Shown: positions 27,419 through 36,754 of the stretch, in pieces
Numbering within the stretch: the stretch's first letter is position 1
How the letters are laid out: each line of letters starts with the position of its first letter
Assembly (NCBI RefSeq): GCF_000341735.1
Contig: NZ_KB455575.1
Span: forward strand, 3,418,904-3,482,903
Direction of reading: 5' to 3'
DNA: 64,000 nucleotides
From: Methylotuvimicrobium buryatense 5G
Lineage (GTDB): Bacteria > Pseudomonadota > Gammaproteobacteria > Methylococcales > Methylomonadaceae
Notes under the pieces: generated by a model
The model's database searches: none
Seen by the model: only the letters and a program-made list of their open reading frames with translations
What the model was told of the DNA's origin: nothing
Translations under genes and position numbers: made by a program

Positions 27419-28759
27419 ATGAACGAAGAAATCAGTCATTTGGTCGAGCGGCTTAACGATGCTGAAAATGAAGATCAAAAAACTGTTTTTGAACAAGCCA
27501 TAGAAGAACTGGAAAGTACCGAGTTGGCATTATTGTTGGAATCCCTGCCCTTGCACCAACGTTTGGAGCGTTGGCAGCAGGTTCCTGTCGAAGATCGTGT
27601 CGATGTTTTGGTTGCCATGCGTGCCGAACCTAGGCAGACCATTATCGAAAGCTTCGAAGAATCGGAATTGCAGAGTTTGTTAAGCGGCTTACATGCCGAG
27701 GATTTGATCGAGCTGGCGGAAACATTGCCGGAATCGGTGATAGATACCGCGCTTGGCAATATGGATGCTAGTCAGCGTAAACATTATCAGTTATCGGCGC
27801 AATATGACGATGAACGAATCGGCCGCTATGTCGATCACGAGTTATTGATTTTACCAAGGACAGCAAGGGTTAGACAGGCGATGCGCTTGATCCGCAAAAA
27901 CCTGCCCGAGTATACCGATTGCATTTATCTGATTCAGCGTAATGGTGCTTTCGTCGGCACCGTTCTCGTTCATAAATTGTACGCCGCGGATCCTCTTACG
28001 CCATTGGTCGAATTATGTATAGACGATCCCGTTACTGTTTCAGCGGATAGTTATTTAACCGATGCAGCGGAAAAGATGGAGCATTCGGGGCTAACCGCAT
28101 TACCGGTCATCGATGCCAATCAACTGTTATTAGGCAGAATTACGTTACGCTTGGCTTTGGAAATTACCCGCGAAGAATATGAAAGCCAATTGATGGCAAC
28201 CGCTGGTATGGATGAAGACGAAGACTTGTTCGCTCCTGTGATTCGTAGTTCCAAACGCCGGGCCACCTGGTTAGGAATTAATTTGATTACGGCTTTTTTG
28301 GCTTCTTGGTCAATCGGCTTATTTGAAGGTACATTACAGCAAATCGTTGCATTAGCGGTGTTGATGCCGATTGTCGCATCGATGGGCGGAATAGCCGGTA
28401 GTCAGACCTTGACTTTGATAATTAGAGGCATTGCATTGGGTCAAATCAGCAAAGGAAATTTTAAGCCGCTTTTAATTAAAGAGGTCAGCGTCGGCATACT
28501 CAATGGCTTGTTATGGGCTTTAGTGATCGGTGTAATTGCAGGCATTTGGTTCGGTAGTCTGTCTATCGGTTCGGTGATTGCGGCCGCGATTGTCGTCAAT
28601 ATTATCATTGCAGCTTTCGCAGGCGTCGTAATTCCATTGGTCTTGGATAAGCTCGATATCGACCCGGCCTTATCCGGTTCGGTCATCCTAACTACTGTGA
28701 CCGATGTTGTCGGTTTTGTTGCTTTTTTGGGATTGGGGACCGTTTTTTTGTTGCGATAA
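27419..28759 (+). CDS. mgtE: Magnesium transporter MgtE
   Basis: Inner-membrane Mg2+ channel. The order is as in the family: cytoplasmic helical N domain (about 1-130), a CBS pair (about 135-255, with LPVIDANQLLLGRITL in the second), the plug helix and five membrane segments starting at TWLGINLITAFLASWSIGLF. The pore region PIVASMGGIAGSQTLTLIIR and the C-terminal DVVGFVAFLGLG are conserved. 446 residues. The N and CBS domains normally gate the pore in response to cytosolic Mg2+. Monocistronic as far as visible. Confidence 0.95.
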   Translation: MNEEISHLVERLNDAENEDQKTVFEQAIEELESTELALLLESLPLHQRLERWQQVPVEDRVDVLVAMRAEPRQTIIESFEESELQSLLSGLHAEDLIELAETLPESVIDTALGNMDASQRKHYQLSAQYDDERIGRYVDHELLILPRTARVRQAMRLIRKNLPEYTDCIYLIQRNGAFVGTVLVHKLYAADPLTPLVELCIDDPVTVSADSYLTDAAEKMEHSGLTALPVIDANQLLLGRITLRLALEITREEYESQLMATAGMDEDEDLFAPVIRSSKRRATWLGINLITAFLASWSIGLFEGTLQQIVALAVLMPIVASMGGIAGSQTLTLIIRGIALGQISKGNFKPLLIKEVSVGILNGLLWALVIGVIAGIWFGSLSIGSVIAAAIVVNIIIAAFAGVVIPLVLDKLDIDPALSGSVILTTVTDVVGFVAFLGLGTVFLLR

Positions 28760-28775
28760 TCAATAGGCTCTTTGC

Positions 28776-28966
28776 TATACCCGTCATAGATCAAAATTCG
28801 GCGCCTGGGTGTCCGCTAAAGGACGCCGTGTCTAGCTAGCTCCATGCCGGCAAAGCCTTTATGAACGCCATGGATGGCGTGAATGTCGATTTTGCAGGAG
28901 CGAAAATCGACCGGACACCCAGGCGCCTCCTCAGGCACTGCCGGAAATTGAAGTGCGAAAGGTATA
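28776..28966 (-). repeat. Family-1 repeat, copy C
   Basis: Inverse orientation. It starts TATACCCGTCATAGATCAAA and ends GAAGTGCGAAAGGTATA. It keeps the CCGGACACCC/GGGTGTCCG arms, the GCCATGGATGGCG palindrome and the ATTTTGCAGGAGCGAAAATC block shared with copy A. The core is damaged: AAAGGACGCCGTG runs into a CTAGCTAGCTCC junction with the TACGTCC part lost. The following 28967-29126 holds nothing recognisable. Confidence 0.82.
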
Positions 28967-29126
28967 ATCAAATGGTAGAGCCCCTCGAATCAACGACGAA
29001 ATTTGAATTTAGATTGGTATAGAGCCGTCTCAATGCTGTCATAATTCAAAGCGACAATACTCATTATCCTAGAAAAAGCATTTCACCATAAAGATTCACA
29101 GCAATTCCCAATTTGGGGATCAAAAA

Positions 29127-29289
29127 GGGTGTGGAGCGTGCTTGGCGAGGATGTCGGCAGCGGGACAGGTTTTTGCTCCTCGGCAATTGCTCCCGCATTG
29201 CCCTACTAGACGCCATCCTTGGCGCTTAGGTGCTGCCAAGTCTCCATGGATGGGTTTACGGCGTTCCTCGACAGGCAACCCCACACCCT
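29127..29289 (+). repeat. Family-2 variant of the dispersed repeat, copy H
   Basis: Outer arms GGGTGTGG and CCCCACACCC. Inside are GGCGAGGATGTCGGCAG, TTTTTGCTCCT, a GACGCCATCCTTGGCG palindrome and a diverged core CTCCATGGATGGGTTTACGG then CGTTCCTCGACAGG. The core matches family 1 in layout, and the outer arms match copy I at 32925-33017. From here to glgP (29290-29452) only leader DNA is seen. Confidence 0.7.
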
Positions 29290-29452
29290 AAGATTGGCGA
29301 ACCTGCTTAGGTAATCTCCTGAAATACTTCATGAACTTCATGGTTGACCTGCCGAGTTTAAGATTATATATATTGTGCCGCTGCTTTATGCTCATCGCAT
29401 TACGAAACTCGGTTTGCTAAGGGCATAGTCGTATTTTTACAGGAGAAGGCTG

Positions 29453-31984
29453 ATGACCGCACCTCGTTTTTTTACGCCCGAATTGAGTCAAAAACTGGAT
29501 GGCTTATCCGAATTGGCGCTGGATTGTAATTTTTCCTGGAGTCACCGGGCCGACGAAATCTGGCATCGATTGAATAGCTCCTTATGGGAGCAATCCCGTA
29601 ATCCATGGCTAGTGTTGCAAGCCTGTTCGGCAAACTTGTTGCAAGAGCTCGCCGATAATGAAGAATTTTGCCGAAAACTGCAAAGCATCGTGGCCGAGCA
29701 TCGTGCCTCGCTGGCCGAACCCCGTTGGTACCAGAACGAACTCGAACAAAGCACTAAGCTAGCGCAAATTGCCTATTTCAGTATGGAGTTCGGCCTTAGC
29801 GAAGCTTTGCCGATTTATTCCGGCGGCCTGGGTTTATTGGCCGGCGATCATCTAAAAGCCGCCAATGATTTGGGCATCCCCCTCGTGGGCGTTGGCTTGT
29901 TGTATCAAAACGGCTATTTTCGTCAGGCTTTCGACGATGACGGCAATCAGATCGCGCTCTATCCCAACGCCGATACCGGCGATTTACCGATTTGCCCTGT
30001 ACGAAAGGATAACGGCGAATGGCTCCGGATAAAACTCAATACCCCGTCGAAATTGTGGATCAGAGTGTGGCAAGCGCAAATCGGTCGAATTACGCTTTAT
30101 CTATTGGATAGTAACGATCCGGTCAATCATCCGGTCGATCGTTGCATTACCAGCGAGTTGTACGGCGGCGGACTCGAAATCCGTTTGGCTCAAGAAATTT
30201 TATTGGGCATCGGTGGCTGGCGAGTGTTGAGAGCTTTAGGCATCAAGCCTGAAGTTTGTCATTTGAATGAGGGTCACGCGGCATTTTTAGTGCTGGAGCG
30301 AGCCCGCGATTTAATGAAAGAAACCGGGCTGGACTTTAAAACCGCGCTGAACATTACGCGGGCCGGTAATCTGTTTACCACGCATACGCCGGTCGAAGCC
30401 GGCTTCGATCGTTTCAGTCCGGAATTGATTGGAAAACGGCTCGGCAATTATGCGCAAAAACTCGATATCGATATCGAAACTTTATTGAATCTCGGCCGCA
30501 ATCCGGATTTAAAAACCTACGATAAATCGTTCAACATGGCTTATCTGGCTATTCACGGAAGCGCCGCGGTTAACGGCGTGAGCCGATTGCATGGCGAGGT
30601 CAGTCGGCGTATTTTCAGCCCTTTGTTTCCGAATTGGCCGGCGGAAGAAATACCGATCGACCATATCACCAATGGCGTCTATGTTCCGGCATGGGATTCG
30701 CAGGAAGCCGACGAATTATGGACCGGTTTGTGCGGTAAAAACCGCTGGGTTTGCGAATACGGCGATTTGCCGGATCAATTCAAGCGGGTCACCAATGAAC
30801 AGTTATGGAATCTGCGTGCGCAAAACCGAAAATGCTTGGTCGAGTTCGTCCGGGCTGAGTACAGTCGGGAACTCGATGTTCAGGGTAATATCTCGAAAAC
30901 CGAGCGTAAAGATCAGGTGCTTCGCTTATTCGATCCTAATGTCATGACTATCGGTTTTGCCCGCCGGTTTGCAACCTATAAGCGCCCTAACCTGCTGTTA
31001 ACCGACCCCGATCGTTTGGCCGCGATACTAACCAATCCCAATCGGCCGGTGCAATTGGTTATCTCGGGTAAAGCTCACCCGGCCGATTTGCCCGGTCAAG
31101 TGTTAATCCGAGCTTGGCATGAATTTATCCGTCGGCCTGAAATCAGGGAGCGTGCAATTTTTTTGAGCGACTACGATATGATTACCGCCGAATATTTGGT
31201 TCAAGGTGTCGACCTTTGGATCAACACGCCTAGACGTCCTTGGGAGGCTTGCGGGACCAGCGGCATGAAAATTCTGGTCAACGGCGGTTTGAATCTATCC
31301 GAACTCGACGGCTGGTGGGCGGAAGCGTACCGCCCCGAAGTCGGCTGGTCATTGAACGGGCAAGAGGTCGAGCAAGCCGATCATGAACAAGCCGAGATAC
31401 TTTACCGCCTGCTCGAACAGGAAATCGTTCCGATGTTTTATGAGCGTGATCAACAGGGCTTGCCGCGCCGCTGGCTAGCTATCATGCGGGAAAGCATGGC
31501 GACGCTGACGCCTTATTTTTCGGCCAATCGCATGGTCAGGGAGTATACGTCCAAGTTTTATTTACCTCTAGCCGAAAGCTATTGCAAAAGGTTGGACGGA
31601 AATATGCAGCCGGGTAAGCAGCTGATCGAATGGTTGAAACGCATCGAAGACCTTTGGGCTAAAATTCATGTCGATAATGTGGTGACGGAAATCCGGGAGA
31701 AGGACTACGCGTTCAGCATGCAGGTTTATCTTGGGGAGCTTAACGAGGAAGATGTTTGTGTGGAATTGTTCGCGGAATCTTCAGGCGAAGGACGATTTGA
31801 GATTCATTCGATGGCGATAGAACAAGAGTTGGCCGGCGCGATAAACGGTTATATCTACAGTGCGACGATACCGAAAACCAGGCCGATAAGCGATTATACG
31901 CCCAGAATTAGACCCGGCAATCCGGATTGCAGTTTGCCGTTGGAAGCCAATCAGATTTACTGGGTGCAAGCGCGACAAGGGTAA
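29453..31984 (+). CDS. glgP: Glycogen/alpha-glucan phosphorylase
   Basis: Releases glucose 1-phosphate from alpha-1,4-glucans using PLP (family GT35). The 843-residue protein begins with the DUF3417 region (LDGLSELALDCNFSWSHRAD) that marks the TIGR02094 bacterial/archaeal branch. The substrate pocket is visible at YFSMEFGLSEALPIYSGGLG and HLNEGHAAF, and the PLP-lysine segment is CGTSGMKILVNGG. A good ribosome-binding site (AGGAG) precedes ATG 29453. Convergent with rpe; no other glycogen genes are nearby. Confidence 0.94.
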   Translation: MTAPRFFTPELSQKLDGLSELALDCNFSWSHRADEIWHRLNSSLWEQSRNPWLVLQACSANLLQELADNEEFCRKLQSIVAEHRASLAEPRWYQNELEQSTKLAQIAYFSMEFGLSEALPIYSGGLGLLAGDHLKAANDLGIPLVGVGLLYQNGYFRQAFDDDGNQIALYPNADTGDLPICPVRKDNGEWLRIKLNTPSKLWIRVWQAQIGRITLYLLDSNDPVNHPVDRCITSELYGGGLEIRLAQEILLGIGGWRVLRALGIKPEVCHLNEGHAAFLVLERARDLMKETGLDFKTALNITRAGNLFTTHTPVEAGFDRFSPELIGKRLGNYAQKLDIDIETLLNLGRNPDLKTYDKSFNMAYLAIHGSAAVNGVSRLHGEVSRRIFSPLFPNWPAEEIPIDHITNGVYVPAWDSQEADELWTGLCGKNRWVCEYGDLPDQFKRVTNEQLWNLRAQNRKCLVEFVRAEYSRELDVQGNISKTERKDQVLRLFDPNVMTIGFARRFATYKRPNLLLTDPDRLAAILTNPNRPVQLVISGKAHPADLPGQVLIRAWHEFIRRPEIRERAIFLSDYDMITAEYLVQGVDLWINTPRRPWEACGTSGMKILVNGGLNLSELDGWWAEAYRPEVGWSLNGQEVEQADHEQAEILYRLLEQEIVPMFYERDQQGLPRRWLAIMRESMATLTPYFSANRMVREYTSKFYLPLAESYCKRLDGNMQPGKQLIEWLKRIEDLWAKIHVDNVVTEIREKDYAFSMQVYLGELNEEDVCVELFAESSGEGRFEIHSMAIEQELAGAINGYIYSATIPKTRPISDYTPRIRPGNPDCSLPLEANQIYWVQARQG

Positions 31985-32031
31985 ATTAAATCTTGCCTCG
32001 CTTGCAGTAGAGATTTACAAAAAAGTCGTTT

Positions 32032-32703
32032 TTACTCGGCTTTTGCAATTTCCGCGCGCATTTGGTCGATGACTGCTTTGTAGTCCGGTTTGCCGAAAAT
32101 CGCCGAACCGGCAACGAAGGTATCGGCGCCTGCCGCTTTGATTTCACGAATATTGTCGACTTTGACGCCGCCGTCGATTTCCAAACGAATATCGAAACCG
32201 CTTTCATCGATTCGTTTTCTTGCATCGCGCAGTTTGGTTAATGCCGATGGCAGAAACGACTGTCCGCCGAAGCCCGGATTGACCGACATCAACAAAATCA
32301 TGTCGAGTTTATCCATCACATGATCGAGATAATGCAGAGAAGTCGACGGGTTGAATACCAAGCCGGCTTTACAACCTTGGTCTTTGATCAATTGCAAGGT
32401 TCTATCCAGATGAACCGAAGCCTCAGGATGGAAGGTAATATAGCTGGCGCCGGCTTTAGCGAAGTCCGGGATGATTCGATCGACCGGATCGATCATCAAA
32501 TGCACGTCGATTGGAGCGGTAACGCCATGATTTCTTAATGCTTCGCAAACCAATGGGCCGATCGTTAAATTGGGTACGAAATGATTGTCCATGACGTCAA
32601 AATGGACAACATCGGCACCGGCCGCTAAAACGTTATCGACTTCTTCGCCTAAGCGGGCAAAATCGGCAGAGAGAATGGAAGGAGCTATCCAGTTTTGGGC
32701 CAT
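32032..32703 (-). CDS. rpe: Ribulose-phosphate 3-epimerase
   Basis: TIM-barrel enzyme interconverting ribulose 5-phosphate and xylulose 5-phosphate in the pentose phosphate, Calvin and ribulose monophosphate pathways. Motifs in order: [33 protein letters not shown] with the metal-binding His/Asp, [12 protein letters not shown] and [11 protein letters not shown] with the second catalytic Asp. 223 residues is exact for the family. Convergent with glgP, with no shared operon. Confidence 0.97.
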   Translation of the reverse strand: MAQNWIAPSILSADFARLGEEVDNVLAAGADVVHFDVMDNHFVPNLTIGPLVCEALRNHGVTAPIDVHLMIDPVDRIIPDFAKAGASYITFHPEASVHLDRTLQLIKDQGCKAGLVFNPSTSLHYLDHVMDKLDMILLMSVNPGFGGQSFLPSALTKLRDARKRIDESGFDIRLEIDGGVKVDNIREIKAAGADTFVAGSAIFGKPDYKAVIDQMRAEIAKAE

Positions 32704-32924
32704 TTTTTTATCCTCGATTAAAACAAAACAAGCAATTATAGTCTTTTTTTATTAATTGATCCCGCATTGATTTATAAGTGTATTCAGTGAGGCAAGCGAT
32801 ATCAAGTTTAAGTTCAAAAAACAACTCTGGAGCTATTGTAGAGTCGGATAGACGAGGACTATAATCGAGTCGTAGTTCTGTTCGTTTATACTCCTTTTAG
32901 ATTGAAAACCGTCTAAGAATAAAA

Positions 32925-33017
32925 GGTATGGGATGTGTCATCGAGGAACGCCGTGAACCCCTCCATGGGGGCTTGACGGCAGCTCTGCCGACATCCTCGC
33001 TAGCCACACCCCATATC
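32925..33017 (-). repeat. Family-2 variant of the dispersed repeat, copy I
   Basis: Arms GGTATGGGATGTG and CACACCCCATATC. It contains the reverse core CGAGGAACGCCGTGAACC then CCTCCATGGGG and a GACGGCAGCTCTGCCGACATC segment shared with copy H. The rest of the 32704-33083 gap is AT-rich and shows no gene. Confidence 0.7.
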
Positions 33018-33083
33018 TTCATAAAGTTACCATTTTTGAGTATAAAGTGAGTAGAACTCGTCCATATAGCAAGGAGAATGATT

Positions 33084-33596
33084 ATGAACAAGAAAATGAT
33101 AATTGCGTTGTTGGCACCGTTGTTTTTTGCTCCGGCTGCTTATGCGCAATTCGAACATCACAAAGGACCTGTCGATAGTTGCGTGAAATCGGCGCTCGAT
33201 GCTCATCCTGGGGATATAGTATCAATGCGGGCCGAAATCGAAGACGGTAAGCCTCAGTATGAATTGGATATCCACGGCAAGGATGGTAAGCATTGGGAAG
33301 TCGAATGCGATGCCGCAAGCGGTAAAATATCCGAAACCGAGCGCGAAGTCGCGGCCGACGATCCGGAATTTACGTCGAAGGCTAAAGTCAGATTGGATGC
33401 GGCGTTAAAAACGGCATTGGACAAGTATCCGGGCAGCGTCATGAAAATCGAATATGAAATCGAAGCGGACGGCGGCGTTGCCTATGAGTTCGATATCAAA
33501 ACCGCCGACGGCAAGCTGCTTGAAGTTGAAGTCGATGCAATCAACGGCAAGCTCAGCGACCCGGAAGAAGTGGTCTATCAAATCGGCTTGGATTGA
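33084..33596 (+). CDS. Exported PepSY-domain protein
   Basis: A signal peptide (MNKKMIIALLAPLFFAPAAY then A, cut before QFEHH) precedes two tandem PepSY-like units of about 65 residues, each ending in a (D/E)VE(C/V)DA..GK(I/L)S pattern. Such proteins are periplasmic; PepSY domains are thought to bind or inhibit proteins, but no target is known here. I choose ATG 33084 rather than 33078, because the AAGGAG at 33071-33076 is then seven bases away, the normal spacing. A strong terminator follows, so it is a separate unit from the TonB operon. Confidence 0.85.
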   Translation: MNKKMIIALLAPLFFAPAAYAQFEHHKGPVDSCVKSALDAHPGDIVSMRAEIEDGKPQYELDIHGKDGKHWEVECDAASGKISETEREVAADDPEFTSKAKVRLDAALKTALDKYPGSVMKIEYEIEADGGVAYEFDIKTADGKLLEVEVDAINGKLSDPEEVVYQIGLD

Positions 33597-33614
33597 TAAG
33601 GCGAGTCGTAATTA

Positions 33615-33651
33615 CGGATGCTATTGTCGCTACAATAGCATCCGATTTTTT
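33615..33651 (+). terminator. Rho-independent terminator after the PepSY gene
   Basis: CGGATGCTATTGT CGCT ACAATAGCATCCG forms a 13-bp perfect stem with a four-base loop, followed by ATTTTTT, 19 nt past the stop codon. Confidence 0.92.
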
Positions 33652-33806
33652 GGCACGGACCAGGACATTGCCAACCATACGGTAGATTGGCCATTTAACA
33701 GGGGTGTTTTTTGGGAGTTTTTCCCATTGCCTTGATCGACCTTCACCTGCTAGAGTCTTCGACCAGCATATCTCTCTTTCTTCAGTTGTTTCTCGAAAAT
33801 TTCGCA

Positions 33807-34439
33807 GTGCCATATTTCCCCCTCCGATTGATTTCAATCACCGTTTTCATTTCACTGATGCCGTTCGTTGATGCGGCCGAGCCAGTCGAAAAGGAAGCGC
33901 AAGCCTCGGCACAAACGAAAATAAGTCCGTCTGGCGAGCCCGAAGATAAGGCCGTTTTGCTTGATGTATTGTCACGGTTCGAGTCCGAGTTACGAGAACA
34001 GCTCAAAAACGCCCTTGCCGAATTGAAACAGCGTATCGAACAGGGTCCGCCCTTCCAACTCGAAGAGCGTCAAAAGCGTATAGTCCGGCTGGAAATCTTG
34101 CTGAACGATCCCGATGCCGATTTGCCGGAACAATATCGGCGCGTCGTCGAAGCGTACCGGGTCGAGCTCGATTATGCGAAGACCATCGATGCCTATCGAG
34201 CTCTGCTGAAAACCGACGGAAACGAGCGCTTGGTGGACTTCCTCAGCATCGGGCGCTTGGCTTTGTATTACCAAACCCTCAATGGCCGCGAATCGGGCAT
34301 TTGGCTTAACGATAGTCGCCGTTGGCAGCGTTTGTCCGGGGAAGGCAATGAAGCGATTACTCAAGGGCTGCGCACCGCGCGGAAATTGGAGCCGCCGCAA
34401 TTGATCGAACTGCCGCTGCCGGGACCTAGGAAGCCATGA
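33807..34439 (+). CDS. DUF3450-family periplasmic protein of a TonB operon
   Basis: About 210 residues with an N-terminal export segment (LISITVFISLMPFVDAAEP), a long coiled-coil-like region and a C-terminal domain (DFLSIGRLALYYQTLNGRES). This matches DUF3450, a family found almost only as first gene of DUF3450-ExbB-ExbB-ExbD-TonB clusters, exactly as here. Its role is unknown. The start is unsure: GTG 33807 gives a sensible signal peptide; a TTG at 33711 would add an unconvincing N-terminus. The stop overlaps the next gene's start as ATGA. Confidence 0.8.
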   Translation: MPYFPLRLISITVFISLMPFVDAAEPVEKEAQASAQTKISPSGEPEDKAVLLDVLSRFESELREQLKNALAELKQRIEQGPPFQLEERQKRIVRLEILLNDPDADLPEQYRRVVEAYRVELDYAKTIDAYRALLKTDGNERLVDFLSIGRLALYYQTLNGRESGIWLNDSRRWQRLSGEGNEAITQGLRTARKLEPPQLIELPLPGPRKP

Positions 34440-35605
34440 ATATGAAATTTTGGTTTGTCTTATGCCTCGCGCTTGCTTTGGCCCCATTCGCCCAAGCCGA
34501 AACCGAAGCCGTATTGACGCCGCCGGAATTGGAAACCCGTTTGGACGAAGAGCTGGCGGCCAAGGCCGCATTGTTTCTGGCGATTCGAGAAAGCGCTTCG
34601 GACCTCAAGCCCTTATACCAGCAGCTTTTTTTAGCCGGCGATGCTGCCCGGCAGAGGGCCTTGCTCGAACAATTGGCCGACTCTAAACAGATACCGGCGA
34701 CAGAAGATCTAAAGGAATTATTTACCAGTTTACAGCAGCAACTCGATGCCTTAGGGAGTGTGTCTATTATTCAGGCGCCGGTTTATGAACCTAGCGGTCA
34801 GGCCGTCGACAAGGAAGTACTAAGGCTCGGCGGTTTCAGCTTCATCGCCGATGGGCGTTATCTGGCGTATTCGCCCGAGATCGACCGATTGGTCGAATTG
34901 CCGCGCCAACCGGCGTCGAGCCTGCTCAATTCGGCGCGCCGATTTCAGCAAGTGAATGCCGATACGCTGGCGCCGGTCGCGATCGACCCGTCAGGCGGGC
35001 AGACCTTGCAGTTATTGGTGCAAATTCCGAATTTGCAAGAACGCATCGCCCAAGGCGGCATCGTCGGTTGTTTGATTCTGATCTTGGCTGGTTTCGCTTA
35101 CGCGCTCAGCGGATACCGTTTCGTTGATCTGACCCTGGTCGGTAAACGCATCAAACAGCAACTGCAAACGACCGATTTGAGGCTCGACAACCCCTTAGGC
35201 AGGGTTCTCGCCAAGCTGGAACAGGAGACCGCATGCGATGAAGAGGCTTTGTATTTGACCGTCGAGGAAGCCTTAACCGGCGAGCGGATCAAACTGGAGC
35301 GCGCCCTGGCCTTTTTGAAATTAGTGGCGGCGATTGCTCCGATGTTGGGTTTGCTCGGTACCGTCACCGGCATGATTGAAACCTTTCAAGCCATTGCACT
35401 GCATGGCTCGGGCGATCCGAAATTGATGTCGGGGGGGATTTCGCAGGCGCTGGTTACAACCGTGCTGGGGCTGGTAGCCGCGATTCCGATTTTGTTGTTC
35501 CATAGCTTGTTGCTTGGCAGATGCCAAAATTTGGGCAATTTATTGGAAGCCCATGTCGCGGCGGCTCTGGCTTTACGTCTCGAGCAACGGCATGCCGCCG
35601 AATAA
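34436..35605 (+). CDS. MotA/TolQ/ExbB proton-channel protein, long form
   Basis: 389 residues. A signal peptide (WFVLCLALALAPFAQAETEA) and a periplasmic coiled-coil/beta domain (about 20-200) precede the three-segment TolQ/ExbB core. The core's conserved stretch is APMLGLLGTVTGMIETFQAI with a second pore helix SQALVTTVLGLVAAIPIL. This long form is the usual second gene after DUF3450 and is thought to use the proton motive force together with the short ExbB and ExbD. Confidence 0.9.
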   Translation: MNMKFWFVLCLALALAPFAQAETEAVLTPPELETRLDEELAAKAALFLAIRESASDLKPLYQQLFLAGDAARQRALLEQLADSKQIPATEDLKELFTSLQQQLDALGSVSIIQAPVYEPSGQAVDKEVLRLGGFSFIADGRYLAYSPEIDRLVELPRQPASSLLNSARRFQQVNADTLAPVAIDPSGGQTLQLLVQIPNLQERIAQGGIVGCLILILAGFAYALSGYRFVDLTLVGKRIKQQLQTTDLRLDNPLGRVLAKLEQETACDEEALYLTVEEALTGERIKLERALAFLKLVAAIAPMLGLLGTVTGMIETFQAIALHGSGDPKLMSGGISQALVTTVLGLVAAIPILLFHSLLLGRCQNLGNLLEAHVAAALALRLEQRHAAE

Positions 35606-35624
35606 AACCTAACGGTAAACAGCG

Positions 35625-36152
35625 ATGAACGGCGATATTATCGAAAGCCTGATCATTTCGCTGCAGCGCGCCGAACAGCACATCGAGGATTTGATCGCGA
35701 TGGGCGGGCCTGTCATGTGGCCGCTGCTGGCCGTTTCGCTCGTATTGTGGACATTGGTTTTGGAGCGTTATTGGTATTTGCTGCTTGTCTTTCCCGCCTA
35801 TATCGAAAACAATCTTCCGGTTTTGCGCTCGCGTGTCGTGCTGATCATCGAGACCGCTGAAGTCACTTTTTTACTGCGCCGCCATCTGCGGCTCATCAAA
35901 ACATTGTCCGGTATTCTGCCGATGCTGGGTTTATTGGGCACCGTGACCGGCATCGTCGAAACCTTCGATTTGATTCGCGTGTTCGGTAGTGCCGAGCCGC
36001 GCATCGTCGCGCGCGGGGTCTCTCAGGCATTGATCACGACAATGGCCGGTTTGGTGTTGGGTTTATTCGGCGTGGCGGTCGGTTACGATCTCACTCGGCG
36101 GGCGCGCACAGGCGAGCGCCGGTTTCGCAGTCAAATCGGTCGTTATGAATAG
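35625..36152 (+). CDS. ExbB-type biopolymer transport protein, short form
   Basis: 175 residues with three membrane segments and the channel signature LPMLGLLGTVTGIVETFDLI plus SQALITTMAGLVLGLFGVAV. It pairs with the ExbD-like protein downstream to energise the TonB protein in the inner membrane. It is separated from exbD by a 163-bp inverted-repeat element (36175-36337), the only break in an otherwise tightly packed operon. Confidence 0.92.
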   Translation: MNGDIIESLIISLQRAEQHIEDLIAMGGPVMWPLLAVSLVLWTLVLERYWYLLLVFPAYIENNLPVLRSRVVLIIETAEVTFLLRRHLRLIKTLSGILPMLGLLGTVTGIVETFDLIRVFGSAEPRIVARGVSQALITTMAGLVLGLFGVAVGYDLTRRARTGERRFRSQIGRYE

Positions 36153-36174
36153 ATTGCCATGAATCGAAAAAAAT

Positions 36175-36337
36175 TATACTTCGCGCGGCCACATTTACGG
36201 TTTTCTAACTCGCTCTTTTGTTCGATAGCTGCGTTGCGAAAACAGTTACATAGCTTGCTATGCGTCTGTTTTCGCGCCTTGCTCTCGAACAAAATAGCAT
36301 TGCCATAAAAGCCGCAAACATGACCGCACGAAGTATA
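36175..36337. repeat. Family-3 inverted-repeat element, copy 2
   Basis: Ends TATACTTCGCGCGG / CCGCACGAAGTATA with the same internal GCGAAAACAG...CTGTTTTCGC pair as the copy at 9665-9874, but lacking that copy's 47-base extra block. It lies between exbB and exbD and covers the exbD start codon. Confidence 0.82.
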
Positions 36338-36754
36338 TTCAAAAGCCGTAACGACAACAACGAGGATCATTCCGATACGATCAACATGACACCGTTGATC
36401 GACATGGTCTTCATTTTGTTGATTTTCTTTCTGGTGACCAGCTCGTTCATCCGCGAATCGACGGTTGCGGTTCAGCGCCCGAGAGCCGCGACGGCCACAC
36501 CTCAGCAAAATACCGATTTGATCGTAACGATCGGCTCGGATGAACAAATCTGGCTGAACAACGACTCGGTGGATATACGCATGCTGCGTGCCCGGATCGA
36601 ACAACAAGGACTCTCGGGACCGAGCCGGTCCGTGGTTATTTTGGCCGATCAAAAGACCAGCACAGGGCTGTTGATCAAGGTCATGGACCAACTGCGCTTA
36701 GCCGGCTTGGCCACAATCTCGGTGGCGGCCAGTACGGAGCCGGACCCTTCATGA
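36320..36754 (+). CDS. ExbD/TolR-type biopolymer transport protein
   Basis: One N-terminal membrane segment (INMTPLIDMVFILLIFFLVT, with the essential Asp of the family in PLID) and a periplasmic domain ending SVAAS. ATG 36320 gives 144 residues, the usual length. An earlier in-frame ATG at 36260 would translate repeat DNA and is unlikely. The chosen ATG is itself 18 bases inside the repeat's right end, so the first six codons (MTARSI) come from the element. The stop overlaps the tonB start. Confidence 0.9.
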   Translation: MTARSIFKSRNDNNEDHSDTINMTPLIDMVFILLIFFLVTSSFIRESTVAVQRPRAATATPQQNTDLIVTIGSDEQIWLNNDSVDIRMLRARIEQQGLSGPSRSVVILADQKTSTGLLIKVMDQLRLAGLATISVAASTEPDPS

